41,431 bases of DNA from Porogramme epimiltina. Taxonomy: Eukaryota > Basidiomycota > Agaricomycetes > Polyporales > Polyporaceae. The first letter of the stretch is position 1. Each line of letters starts with the position of its first letter. The notes beneath the pieces were generated by a model, which saw only the letters and a list, made by a program, of their open reading frames with translations, ran no database searches and was not told the DNA's origin. The stretch lies in the NCBI GenBank assembly GCA_900155495.1, contig FTLJ01000531.1, positions 1 to 41,431 on the forward strand, given 5' to 3'. This document shows positions 31,016 through 40,960 of the stretch, piece after piece. The translations under genes were made by a program, and so were the position numbers.

Positions 31016-32638
31016 TCATGCTGTTGGGGTCTCCTCATCTGCAGGAGGCACAACAACCTCGGAAATTCCAGCGGCATCTGCAGGTGAAGCCACTGGAGGT
31101 GCTGCCGGGGCCTCCTCGGGTGCAGCAGCTGGTGTTACGGGTGTAGGGGGTTGGAATATTTCCGAAGGAGCAGAAGCTGGTCCTCCGTAGTCTTCGCCAA
31201 TAGATGCTTCGCCAACGAGGTAGCGAAGGACATCGCTGAGGGTGATGATCCCGAGCAATCGACCCTTCTTCCCGCCCTTCCGCTCCTCCTCCTACGAAGC
31301 ATTCGAACTCTTAGGACAGGGTACAATCAAAAGGAAACCCACTTACGTCACCCTCAACGACGACCAAACGATGCACACGACGCTTCTTGATGAGCTGCAT
31401 CAAAGAGCCTAAGGAATCCGACGCTGTGCAGATCACAACACCAGGGAAGTCGGGTGATCGCTGGTTCAAGGCTTCGGAGATTGTCAGGTCGAGTGACTGG
31501 TAGGCGCCGAGCCGAACGAGAGTCTAAACCGCGAATATTTAGCCTTTTCTAGTCCAACAGGCAACGTCAGGCCCGAGAAGAAAGCATAACTTACAATGAC
31601 ATCAACGGTCTCGTAAAGGTTTACGACAATGCCTTCCTCATCGATGATCGGGACTGCAGAGATTCCACCTTCAGAAAACATGTGCACGACGTCGAAGACC
31701 GTTGTATCCATAGTTGCCGTCGCGATTGGATGGAACGGGTTGTACCCCTCAGGGATTTCCCCCTCGGGGAACTGGAATTGCGATGATTCGACAAATGTTC
31801 CAATCCCCAGCTTGCGGAGAGGCAGGTGCAGCTGTTGAATATCTCTCCCGCACTGTAAGAGGTATGAGACACGGCTGAACACATGCGATCCATCACCGCA
31901 AGTCGGGAGCGTAATCACCGATACTGACATTAATAGAAATGAATTTGAGGAGACGATATTGCGTGAGAATGGATACCATAACTTCGTGACCGGTCTCGGT
32001 GTCCATATCGAGGAGGGGAACACGTCGTGCGTGCGTCTGGATGAGTAATTTGGCGGCTTCCCATAGGGTGGCTGAGGGGTGTTCACGAAGGAGTGGGGGA
32101 GGGTCGACGCCTAATTGCTTCTCAATGTCTGGTCCGATGTCAGGTTGATTGCATGGGAAAACGGACATAAGAAGCACGCACCACGCAAGGACTCCAGGCG
32201 GAAGGTCTCGACATCGGACGCAGCGGCGTCGTATGACGAACACTTGTAATAGTATTGTATGAGATGGATGATGTCGGACACAGTGAACATGCCCGCGAAG
32301 CAGGACTTTTCACTATTCCACAGCGGCGCCGAGACCACGCCTTGAAGGATATAGGGTATGAGGGGAGGCCAAGGGGGTATGAGTACGTACGCACCATTGA
32401 TGAGGAGACATTGGAGGGCTTTCTTGACCTCTAGTTTGGAATCTAGGACGATCAATCTGAAGCTAACGGGGAATGTGTCGTAGCAAGTTCTGCCCTTGAG
32501 GTAGGCCCTGATAGCTGCGAGTGCGCTCTCATGGCTCTCTAGGCTGTACGGGGGGAGATGGGAGTATGCGCGAGGCCTGCGTGTTGAGCCTCTGCGACGG
32601 ACCTTGGGGGAGCTGACGGGGGAAAGCGTGGAGCTCAT
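31016..32638 (-). CDS. SNF4: AMPK/SNF1 complex gamma subunit with four CBS domains, SNF4
   Basis: Regulatory subunit of the SNF1/AMP-activated kinase, which senses adenine nucleotides and controls carbon derepression. Six exons (32638-32395, 32340-32182, 32128-31929, 31852-31595, 31523-31347, 31291-31016) encode 437 residues. CBS motifs in order: LDSKLEVKKALQCLLINGVVSAPLW, then FAGMFTVSDIIHLIQYYY; LREHPSATLWEAAKLLIQTHARRVPLL; HPIATATMDTTVFDVVHMFSEGGISAVPIID; and a C-terminal one ending RVHRLVVVEGDEEERKGGKKGRLLGIITLSDVLRYL in pieces. The last 55 residues are Ala/Pro-rich. The ATG at 32638 (MSSTLSP) is chosen because related proteins begin this way; an in-frame ATG at 32731 would add 31 residues. 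It is divergent from the SSH4-like gene. Confidence 0.92.
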
Positions 32639-33049
32639 GAGGACGGCGTCGCCATAGGAAGATCTGAAGCTCAGTCCGACTCTGTCCAAGCCTGAAGCGA
32701 GGCGAGCTCGAGACGCCCGCTCCAACCCCACATTCGGATTAGTCAGCCTCTCCCCGGGGGGTCCGGGGGCGGCCGGCCGACATTGACCGATTTGGGCGGA
32801 GACGGCAGGGCAACGGGGCCTGCGGGAGGCGGGGTGCGGCGCTCATCGGCGCTGCGGGCGGTGCAAGCCGACGCGTCTCCGTCATCGCCTATTCGCGGAC
32901 AGTCGGCGTGTGCTGGTTCCCATCGAGTTCCCACCAAGTGTTCGTTGTCTTCTACCGCCTCGTTCTCGTTCTCTCTTCTCTGCTCGCCCTTCGATCCTCT
33001 CTGTCTACTTTTGCTCCCTTCCGCCCGCTGCCCTGCTCGCTGCGAGGCC
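32639..33049. promoter_or_regulatory. Divergent promoter between SNF4 and SSH4-like genes
   Basis: About 410 bases. The right half is a pyrimidine-rich leader (CTTCTACCGCCTCGTTCTC and following, 32948-33040) before the plus-strand ATG. No clear TATA box is seen. An open plus-strand frame reaches back to 32783, but the leader-like composition favours the ATG at 33050. Confidence 0.4.
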
Positions 33050-35060
33050 ATGAGCGAGTCTCCCGAGCATGCCGCCGCCCGCACCATTGCCGACTGGGAC
33101 GAGTTAGCAAACACTCTGTCAGCCAGTATCAAGGCCATCCAGGAGAAACTCCCGCGACAGTCTCTCACTGCCGTAGAGCAGCAAGACACCATGCCCCATG
33201 GTCCAGGCGGCACCCGCGATGCATTCTATATCATTCTCCCCATGCTTATCGTGCTCTCTACCTTTCTCTTCCTCCTTCTACTATTCCTCATATGCGTCAT
33301 TCTCCTCCGCCGCCGACGCGGCATCATGCTCCGCGACCACGATGGGCCCGTCGACATGAGTCGGGAAGACCTTATCGAGGGCGAGGGGGGATTTGAAGGG
33401 GTCGAGTCCCGGTGGTTGGAGACCGTGTCCGAGCAGGAGCGGCGGGCATATATGCGCGCGAAGGGTGAGCGCTTGACTCGATGCTTCTTCTTTTCAAAAT
33501 GCTAACGCAGAAATGGTTCCAGAGTATCAGTTGCAGTATCCGCCAAATTCCATGCCGACCGATATCACGCTTTCTCAATTCCTCTCTATCCAGGAGAAGG
33601 GAGTATCAGCATGGTCGTTTGAACCGGACTTCGAGGCGCTCTCGTCCTTGCTAGTGCACGCCCGGACGGAACTCACCTTCCTCCCCGATCCCGCCTCCGC
33701 CTCATCAGTTCAGTCCAACCTCCCACTTCCCAAACTGAACGAGGTTTACTACTGGGAAACGAAGATGTTCGACCTTCCTGAGACGACGAATGTCGCCATT
33801 GGCTTGGCTACCAAGCCTTATCCTTCCTTCCGCCTCCCGGGTCTCTCTCGACACTCGGTGGCATATCACTCCAATGGCGACAAATCACATAACTATCCCT
33901 TCACTGCGACTGCATGCGGCATGTCTCTCAAGGAGGGTGATGTTCTGGGCGTCGGGTACCGGCCTCGATCAGGCACCGTCTTCTTCACCAAGAATGGACG
34001 CAAGATGGAGGACGCTTTCACAGGCCTCACGAACTGGAACCTGTTCCCCACCATTGGCGCCGATGGGCCTTGCAGTATCCACGTTAATCTCGGCCAGTCT
34101 GGTTTCGTCTTCATTGAAGCCAACGTCAAGCGGTGGGGTCTAGCACCCAGTGTGGGCACCCTTGCACCCCCTCCGGCGTACGGCAGCGAAGTGGGAAGCA
34201 TTCTCCTTGCCGCGGGAGGAGATATCACTCCCATCCAAAGTGGCGTTGGTTCTCCCGCAAGCCCTGCAGGCGGTTCCACCCGCTCCCGGCGTTCCCATCG
34301 TTCACGGAGACCTAGAACGGGTCTGTCAACTTCCGCGCCCGTCGAGTCCTCTCCTCTCCGCGCCAGCCCCATTACATCCCCGTCTCCCCCAGCAACCCCT
34401 CCCCCGCCCATCACACCTATCGAAGAGGAACCTGATTCTTCGAACGGCGCCGGGCCGTCCACTTCCCGGAGGTACATCTCGCCCACTGACATGCCCTTCC
34501 ACGCCCCTCCTAACGCTAATATCCCTTCCTCTCCGCCGGAAAGGGAGGAACAACCCCGGGCAGATGATGAGGTCTCCGTCGCCGGCTCTACCGCGTCGCA
34601 CTCCCGCAATACCTCGGGTGCAGGTGCGAACCAGTTCAATGTTCCCCGACCACAGCCATTCAACATCACTCATGCGCGCACCGGATCCCGCTCGTCGGTT
34701 TCAGGTGCAGACCTTGCGATCCAGGTCCACCCGCCTCCCGAGTCGCCTGTCGCCACCGACCCTCCCACCCCGGGCCCTCGTGACATCCACCTGCAGGCGT
34801 TAGCCCCCTCAAATTCTTCTACCCCCGGCCCAGCTGCTCATGATTCTGCTAGCTCGTCAGCGCAGTTGGAGGCAATGAACGCGGAGCCCCCGGCGTACTC
34901 TCCTCTGGATGCATACGCGTACCCTGATGGTGCGCAGGTTGACCTTCCGGCGGAGGTCATCGCAGCAGCTTTGGAGAGAGGCTCTTTGCCTCCCCACGTC
35001 ATCGGAACGGGCAACTCACGTTCGGAGAGGCACAGGAGTAGGCGCGAGCGGAGGTCATGA
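33050..35060 (+). CDS. SSH4: SSH4/EAR1-like SPRY adaptor of the Rsp5 ubiquitin ligase
   Basis: Single-pass endosome/vacuole membrane adaptor that brings membrane cargo to the Nedd4-type ligase Rsp5. Two exons (33050-33464, 33523-35060) encode 650 residues. A transmembrane helix spans about residues 58-86 and is followed by RRRR. A SPRY domain lies at about 185-340 (YYWETKMFDLPETTNVAIGLA, RHSVAYHSNGDKSHNYPF, GDVLGVGYRPRSGTVFFTKNGR). Two PPAY motifs (residues 355-358 and 594-597) fit the PPxY sites bound by Rsp5 WW domains. The rest of the C-terminal half is disordered and Ser/Pro-rich. I place the intron acceptor at 33522 rather than 33510 because the GCTAAC branch-like sequence (33501) is too close to the nearer AG; using the nearer AG would add four residues in frame. 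SSH4 and EAR1 cannot be told apart here. Confidence 0.9.
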
Positions 35061-35669
35061 CGGAGATGAGACGACAGGAGAAGACCCACGGACTTCCTAG
35101 AACTGCTATTCTATCGGGTTAGTCATGCTTGATCCAAGGTTTCTGTATTTGTACGAGGGCGCGAGCTGAGCAGCGGACGTTCGCAGCCAGTTTGTCGGAG
35201 GAGTCGCATCTAGTACGCACCCCGCATTTTGTACACCCCACCATATTTCCATCCATCCACCCCCACCACGCCTCATCTCACCCATTGCCCATCATTTCTG
35301 CCCACGCCGACGCCAATCATTCTGTTTGTTGTGTTATTGCTACCTATTACACATTGTTTTCCTTCTCGTTCTCGCCCGTCGTAGACTCGAGCACGCACAT
35401 CTAGCCGGATCTTAATCGTACGCACTGCGCATAGCCTGTCTTAGTCGTCTCCGTTGACTTATTGAAAGCAGACCTCTCTTGCAAGGCCGCTGGGCTGGTG
35501 CAGCGGTGTGTGGCATATTCTTGCGGATGTTCTGTCTCACGCACAGATGTCACGGACACGTGGCGAAAGTCCAAACATTAACGTCCAAATGCGAATGTGT
35601 AATATACAAGACCGATGAAAGCAACCTGTGTGGCGAACAACGGTTTGAGCCCCACGCGAGTTCAAAACA
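35061..35669. other. Intergenic between convergent genes
   Basis: About 600 bases of 3' flanking DNA for the SSH4-like gene and for the minus-strand gene ending at 35670. It is moderately T/C-rich with short AT-rich stretches. No gene, repeat or RNA is evident. Confidence 0.4.
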
Positions 35670-36314
35670 TTATGCGAAGTGAAGTTGTGGATGCGTCCGT
35701 TCCCCACCGTCGCCCAAGCCTTTCTCCAGGGTATCCACCGGAAGGTCCTCCGAAAGCGTCTTCGGCGAGCCCCCAGAACACGCCTCTCCGTCCTTGTCCT
35801 CCACAGACGACGCATCCTCCCGATCCGCCTGGGCTGTTCCGGGCACGCGGCCTGCCCCGTCTAGCTTCCGCCCCGCAACCCCACGGGACGGCCCCCTCTG
35901 CACCGCCTCCACCTTCCCCGGGCCCTCCTCCGTCCGCGCCTCTGCCGCCGACCGGCCTCGCGCGAGGCCACGAGAGCGGAGCCGCCGCCACGCCCGCCGC
36001 GGGAGCGCGCCGAACGCGAGCCAGAGCGCGAGCCCCGCGAGCGCGAGCACGCCGAAGACGATGAACCCATCCACGTTGCGCCGCCCGAAGCGGTTGACCT
36101 CCTCCGCCGAGACCGCGCGCACGCGTGCGTCGAATCCTGGGGCCGCGGACGCGTCTGTGTCGTGTGGTGTCGTTGATGGGGGCGCGCTTGTTGGGGGAAG
36201 GGCGGGAGAGGATGCAGGGGGGTAGGATGGAGAGCGGGGGTGATGTTGGAAATCTTTGGCGGGCGGGGGCTGTGAGGGGGCGCGCGGGGGAGGTTGGGCG
36301 AGCGGGATGTGCAT
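35670..36314 (-). CDS. Hypothetical single-pass membrane protein with proline-rich N-terminus
   Basis: A single open frame of 214 residues from the ATG at 36314. The first 55 residues are Pro/Ser/Ala-rich. A segment around residues 60-80 is conserved-looking (DARVRAVSAEEVNRFGRRNVDG). A membrane helix follows at about 83-100 (FIVFGVLALAGLALWLAFGAL), then a strongly basic stop-transfer stretch (PRRAWRRLRSRG). The rest is an acidic and basic hydrophilic tail. No family is recognised. The start is uncertain: the frame stays open upstream to 36713, with ATGs at 36626 and 36713, but the 40 bases before 36314 are CT-rich like a leader, so I prefer the shorter form. It is tandem with AspRS on the minus strand, about 490 bases downstream of it. 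Confidence 0.55.
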   Translation of the reverse strand: MHIPLAQPPPRAPSQPPPAKDFQHHPRSPSYPPASSPALPPTSAPPSTTPHDTDASAAPGFDARVRAVSAEEVNRFGRRNVDGFIVFGVLALAGLALWLAFGALPRRAWRRLRSRGLARGRSAAEARTEEGPGKVEAVQRGPSRGVAGRKLDGAGRVPGTAQADREDASSVEDKDGEACSGGSPKTLSEDLPVDTLEKGLGDGGERTHPQLHFA

Positions 36315-36804
36315 GGTTTCGCTGGGCAGGACGGGGAAGATGGTGGGTGGAGAGTGGGGAGGACCGACGCCGAGCTCAGCGGTGCGCTGGGGACATGTCA
36401 AGTACTGGGGCGGGGGCCCCTGCCCAGCTGCCTGGACCACATTTGTGTGGCGGAGGCTTGCAGGGAGCGGATAGCCTCCGTGGAGGTACCGACCGCCTGA
36501 ACGCCACCGGCTTCGAATTCGCCAGTGACACCTGAACGCGTGCTGGATCGGGAATGAATGGAAGGGGGCCTGCTGAATGGTGTGGGCGGAGTTGCTACAG
36601 ATTTCTATCACTGTGATGTAGTACATGGATGGTACACTGCTCTCGATGCATGCCAGACCTCTCCCCGACGCCATCGCGCGTGCGTCACCTCGTCCGCCCC
36701 GTCTCCAACCCAACTTCGCTTCCGCGCGCGGCCGGGCTCACAATCCCGATCTCGCACCCGCGGGCGCGATCGACCGCGACCGCGGCTCGGGGCCGAGGGC
36801 CAAC
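36315..36804. other. Intergenic between AspRS and the membrane protein gene
   Basis: About 490 bases holding the 3' end of AspRS and the promoter of the minus-strand gene at 36314. The minus-strand frame runs open through it, so part could be coding if the longer start is used. A very GC-rich patch lies at 36720-36800. Confidence 0.35.
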
Positions 36805-38868
36805 CTAGGGCTCTAGCCGCTTGGGGTCGCGCGGGAAGAGCGAAGCGCGACGGATGTTGTTGAGCTTGAGGAAGAGCATGAGCACGCGCTCGAGACCGAT
36901 ACCGCCTCCGCCGTGCGGCGGGCAGCCCAGCTTGAACGCGTCGACGTAATGGCTCATGGATGCAGGGTCGACGCCCTTACTGCGCATCTTCTCCTCAAGC
37001 AGGTTCGCGTCGTGGATGCGCTGAGCCCCTGAAAGAATTTCCTCGCCGCGCATGAAGAAGTCGTAGGAGTTAGAAACCGTCTGGAAGAGGACGGTGTTAG
37101 CGGGGACGGGCGGAGTGCGGAACGGTGTTAGTGGGCGGAGGAAGGGGCGCGTACCGGGTCCTCAGGGTCAGGCATCGTGTAGAACGGACGAAGGCCCATG
37201 GGGAATTTGTCGATGATGAAGTAGTCGGTGTCGTACTTGGCACGAATAATTCGTCCGAGGCGCTTCTCGTTCGCGGTGCTACATCCCGATGGGTGAGCCG
37301 GATCCAATTCCAACAATCGGCCACACTCACTCGATGTCGTCCAAGTCTTCCCTTGGAACACCATCCTCGACAAGGAGGTCGACGGCTTCCTTGAACGAGA
37401 GCTTGAGCGTACCCTCGGGGCCCTCACGCCACTTGAACTCATCAGCGGGGAACTGTTTCCGCACAGTCTCGATCTCCTTTGAGTACTTCTGCTTCAGGCT
37501 GCGGAACATGTGGAGGAACAGGCCGTCAAGGAGTTCCATAACTTCGTGGTAGTGTTCTTCGATAGCCATCTCGAGATCGAGACCGATGAACTCTGTCATG
37601 TGTCGGTGGGTATTTGAGTCCTCAGCGCGGAAGACGGGACCGATCTCATATACACGCTCGAAATCGGCCGCAATGGCCATCTGCTTCGCGAGCTGGGGAG
37701 ATTGGGCGAGGAAAGCCTTGCCTGAAGTGTAGATCATGAGTGCCCGTGGACAAATACGGACGACACTTCTGCGTACCCTTGAAGTAGCTGACCTGGAACA
37801 CCGAAGCACCGGATTCTGTGGCAGCTCCCTGGAGCTTAGGACTGTGGATCTCGATGAAGCCCTGGCCGTCGAGGTATTCGCGGAAGAGGTGTCCGATTCC
37901 ATGCTGAAGCTTGAAGACGGCTTGGTTTGTTTGTGTCTGCGTGCACGTTAGACAGATGGGTGCGCCATTAACATGATGAACTTACCCGCAGATCCACCAC
38001 ACGGTTGTTCAATCGGGTATCGAGCAGTACACGCTTGAACTGCACGTCCTCCGCTTCCGTTTCTGGGGGTTCCGGGCGGTTGGCATCGTCGACGGTAAAT
38101 GGCAGCACGGTCTCCAGTCCTGAGATAAGGTGCAGCTACCCCAGCACCCCGTCAAACACCAGTATCACGGACACAACCGCAGCGCCACCCACCTGTGTAA
38201 GGTGCAGCTCCACATCGCCCACCGTCGCGCTCTTGATCAGCTCGGGCGCCTTGCGCACGACGCCCTCGGCGAGGACGATGCTCTCGATCGCGAGGCCCGC
38301 GGCCCACTTGGCCATCTGCTTGCTGACCTTCTCGGGCGCGACGGAGAGGAGCGCCTGCACCGAGTCCGTGCGCTGGCGCAGGTTGAGGAAGACCATCTTG
38401 CTCCCCTGCGCGCGCGACGTCTGCACGCGGGCGCGCACGAGCACGGTCTGCCCGTCGAGCGCGGCGGAGAGGTCCGCGATCGCGGTGCGCGCGCGCCGCG
38501 GCCGCGCCTGGGACTGGTTCAGCGGGAGCTTGCCGTAGAACGCGGTCGCGTAGTCCTGCGGGGTGGGGGGGACGAGGTCATGAGGGTGGGTTGGGAGAGG
38601 GTGGGGAGGGGCGGAGGGTGCGTACGACTTCCGCGGCGGCCTTTTGCGCCTCGAGCTCGGCCTGCCTGGCGGCCTTCTCGGCTGCCTTGCGCGCCTTCTC
38701 CTCCTCCTTTGCGCGTTTCTTGAGCTCGCTCTTGGACGGGCCCTTTGGGGCCTCGGCACCCTCTGCGGGACTGGAAGTGGCAGAAGGCGGGTCAGACGAC
38801 TCTGGAAGAGGTGGTGGAGGGGTGACTCACGGCGCCGCGGCGGGAGGCTGCTGTTCACTGTCGGCCAT
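36805..38868 (-). CDS. DPS1: Aspartyl-tRNA synthetase, cytosolic (class IIb)
   Basis: Charges tRNA-Asp with aspartate in the cytosol. Eight exons: 38868-38831, 38770-38626, 38555-38193, 38135-37986, 37936-37777, 37721-37331, 37278-37155 and 37080-36805; 548 residues. The N-terminal extension is a lysine/alanine/glutamate helix ([18 protein letters not shown]), as in fungal cytosolic AspRS, where it helps bind tRNA. The OB-fold anticodon domain includes [28 protein letters not shown] in pieces. The catalytic core shows [21 protein letters not shown], motif 2 ([18 protein letters not shown]) and motif 3 ([15 protein letters not shown]), ending [15 protein letters not shown]. It has no mitochondrial presequence. 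The gene starts only 345 bases from, and points away from, an aspartate aminotransferase gene. Confidence 0.95.
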
Positions 38869-39213
38869 GGATGTTGTACTGTGTCTAGTGTCTAGTGTTT
38901 ATCGTTCTGCAGAAGGAGTTTTATAGAGCTTGAGCGAGCGCCGTCCGAGTCGAGGTGAGTCGAGGAGATCTAGAGTTTGCAGAGTTATCTGATCTAGCCG
39001 CTAGGGTTAGGAGAGGTCGCGCCTGGGGTTAGGAGAGGCCTTGTCTAGAGCGAGCCGGGTCCGTCCGGCCGTTCTAACGCCCCGTGCGAACGTCCACGCC
39101 GCAACTCGGAAAGACACCCCCGCACTGTATATACCGCCCAGCTCACCGCGGCTGTCCTCACCACGCTCTCTTTCCCCCGCCCTCGCCCTCTCAGCCTCAC
39201 GAACACGCACAAA
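38869..39213. promoter_or_regulatory. Shared divergent promoter of AspRS and aspartate aminotransferase
   Basis: The 345 bases hold both promoters. A TATATA at 39128-39133 lies about 85 bases before the aminotransferase ATG and is followed by a CT-rich leader. A TGAGTC at 38956-38961 matches six of the seven bases of the Gcn4/CPC-1 site. Short repeats of GAGTCGAGG-type sequence (38946-38966) and of GGTTAGGAGAGG (39004-39035) are present. Co-regulation is possible but not shown. Confidence 0.5.
39128..39133 (+). promoter_or_regulatory. TATA box of the aspartate aminotransferase gene
   Basis: TATATA at 39128-39133 stands out in GC-rich DNA and is about 85 bases before the ATG. A pyrimidine-rich leader (CTCTCTTTCCCCCGCCCTCG near 39165) lies between them. 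Confidence 0.5.
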
Positions 39214-40960
39214 ATGCAGGCCATCGCCCGCCCTCTCGCGCGCGCCGCGCCCAAGCACGTCCGCTACGCGGGCACCGTCTCCGCCTGGTCTGCGGTGCCG
39301 GCTGGCCCTCCGGACCCCATTCTCGGTACGTGGCTCCCGCTCCCCCGCATTCTTCCCCACACGCACGCACGCTCGGCCGAATGCCCCCGAGCGGTTCGTT
39401 CAATTGGAGGGATCGTGGCCGACGCGAGGTGGGCCTCGGCCGCTGCAGCGCACTGCGAGCTTCGCCAGATTCGAGCTATAATTGTTGGCTTCCTTCCCCC
39501 GAGCGAGGGCGTCGTCGATGACTTGCGCACACGTGCTGACGATGGTCTCTCCCCACTGCCGCCGGCTTCTCAGGTGTCACCGAGGCGTTCAAGGCGGACA
39601 AGGACCCGCGCAAGATCAACCTCGGCGTCGGCGCGTACCGCGACAACAACGGCAAGCCGTATGTCCTGAACGCGGTCAAGAAGGCTGAGCAGATCCTCGC
39701 CGAGTCGAACCCGGACAAGGAGTACCTCCCCATCACCGGTCTCCCCGAGTTCACCCAGGCTGCCGCTAAGCTCGCGTACGGTGCGGACAGCGTGCCGTTG
39801 AAGGAGAGCGCTGTACGTGTTGCGTTCCGTTTTTTTTTTGAGATTAGAGTCCTGACGTGGCGGATGGCTGTTACTTTGTATTAGGTTGCTGTGACGCAAT
39901 CCATCTCGGGCACGGGCGCTCTCCGCATTGGTGGTGCCTTCCTCGGTCGCTTCTACCCCCACTCGAAGACGATCTACCTCCCAGTGCCGTCGTGGGGCAA
40001 CCACACCCCCGTGTTCCGCGACTCTGGCCTCGAGGTCAAGGGCTACCGGTACTTTGACAAGAAGACCGTCGGCCTCGACTTTGAGGGTTTGATCGAGGAC
40101 CTTAAGGTAACGTGACTTATTTCCTCAATCAGCGTCGCCCTTCGCTCATGCGCAGTCGGTGATCCGTAGAACATGCCGGAGCAGTCGATCGTGCTCCTGC
40201 ACGCGTGCGCGCACAACCCGACGGGTGTGGACCCCACGGTGGAGCAGTGGAAGCAGATCTCGGATGTTGTGAAGGAGAAGAAGCTCTTCCCCTTCTTCGA
40301 CATGGCGTACCAGGGCTTCGCGTCCGGATCGACGACGCGTGACGCGTTCGCGGTGCGGCACTTCGTGGCGGAGGGCCACCAGGTCGCGCTGTCGCAGTCG
40401 TTCGCGAAGAACATGGGCCTGTACGGCGAGCGCGTCGGCGCGTTCTCGCTCGTGACGGCGAGCCCGGAGGAGCGGGCGCGGGTGGACAGCCAGCTGAAGA
40501 TCGTCATCCGGCCGATGTACTCGAACCCGCCGCTGCACGGTGCGCGGATCGCGAGCACGATCCTGCGGAACGAGGAGCTGTACGGGCTGTGGGAGAGCGA
40601 GGTGAAGCACATGGCGGACCGGATCATCGAGATGCGGGAGCGGCTGTACGACAACCTGGTCGCGCAGAACACGCCGGGCGAATGGAGCCATATCAAGAAG
40701 CAGATTGGCATGTTTAGGTGCGTGCCGCGGAGGGCTTGTGTGCGGTGGCGGTGCGGGTAGCGAGAACATTGTGTGCTGACGTCGGCTGGTTGGTTCCATG
40801 CAGCTTCACCGGGCTGTCCCAGGCGCAGACGCAGGCGCTGGCCCAGAAGGCGCACATCTACATGACCGCGGACGGGCGCATCTCGATGGCGGGTCTGAAC
40901 GGGCACAACATCGACTACTTCTCGGAGAGCGTGAGCAAGGCCGTGAAGGGTGATCTCTAG
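39214..40960 (+). CDS. AAT1: Aspartate aminotransferase, mitochondrial
   Basis: Pyridoxal-phosphate enzyme interconverting aspartate/2-oxoglutarate and oxaloacetate/glutamate, part of the malate-aspartate shuttle. Five exons (39214-39325, 39574-39812, 39885-40106, 40170-40717, 40804-40960) give 425 residues. The first 25 residues are Arg/Ala-rich without acids ([20 protein letters not shown]), a mitochondrial presequence. Conserved landmarks are [10 protein letters not shown], the substrate-binding [15 protein letters not shown] (residues 206-210 are HNPTG), and the cofactor lysine K271 in [16 protein letters not shown]. The C-terminal domain contains [11 protein letters not shown] and [14 protein letters not shown]. 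Intron 1 is 248 bases, longer than the rest. All key residues are present. It is divergent from AspRS. Confidence 0.95.

Noticed and set aside
38136..38858. A 240-codon minus frame and a 197-codon plus frame over the AspRS N-terminal half.
   Set aside because: The minus frame mixes wrong-frame readthrough of introns with the genuine exon 3; AspRS motifs require the spliced frame. The plus frame is a composition shadow.
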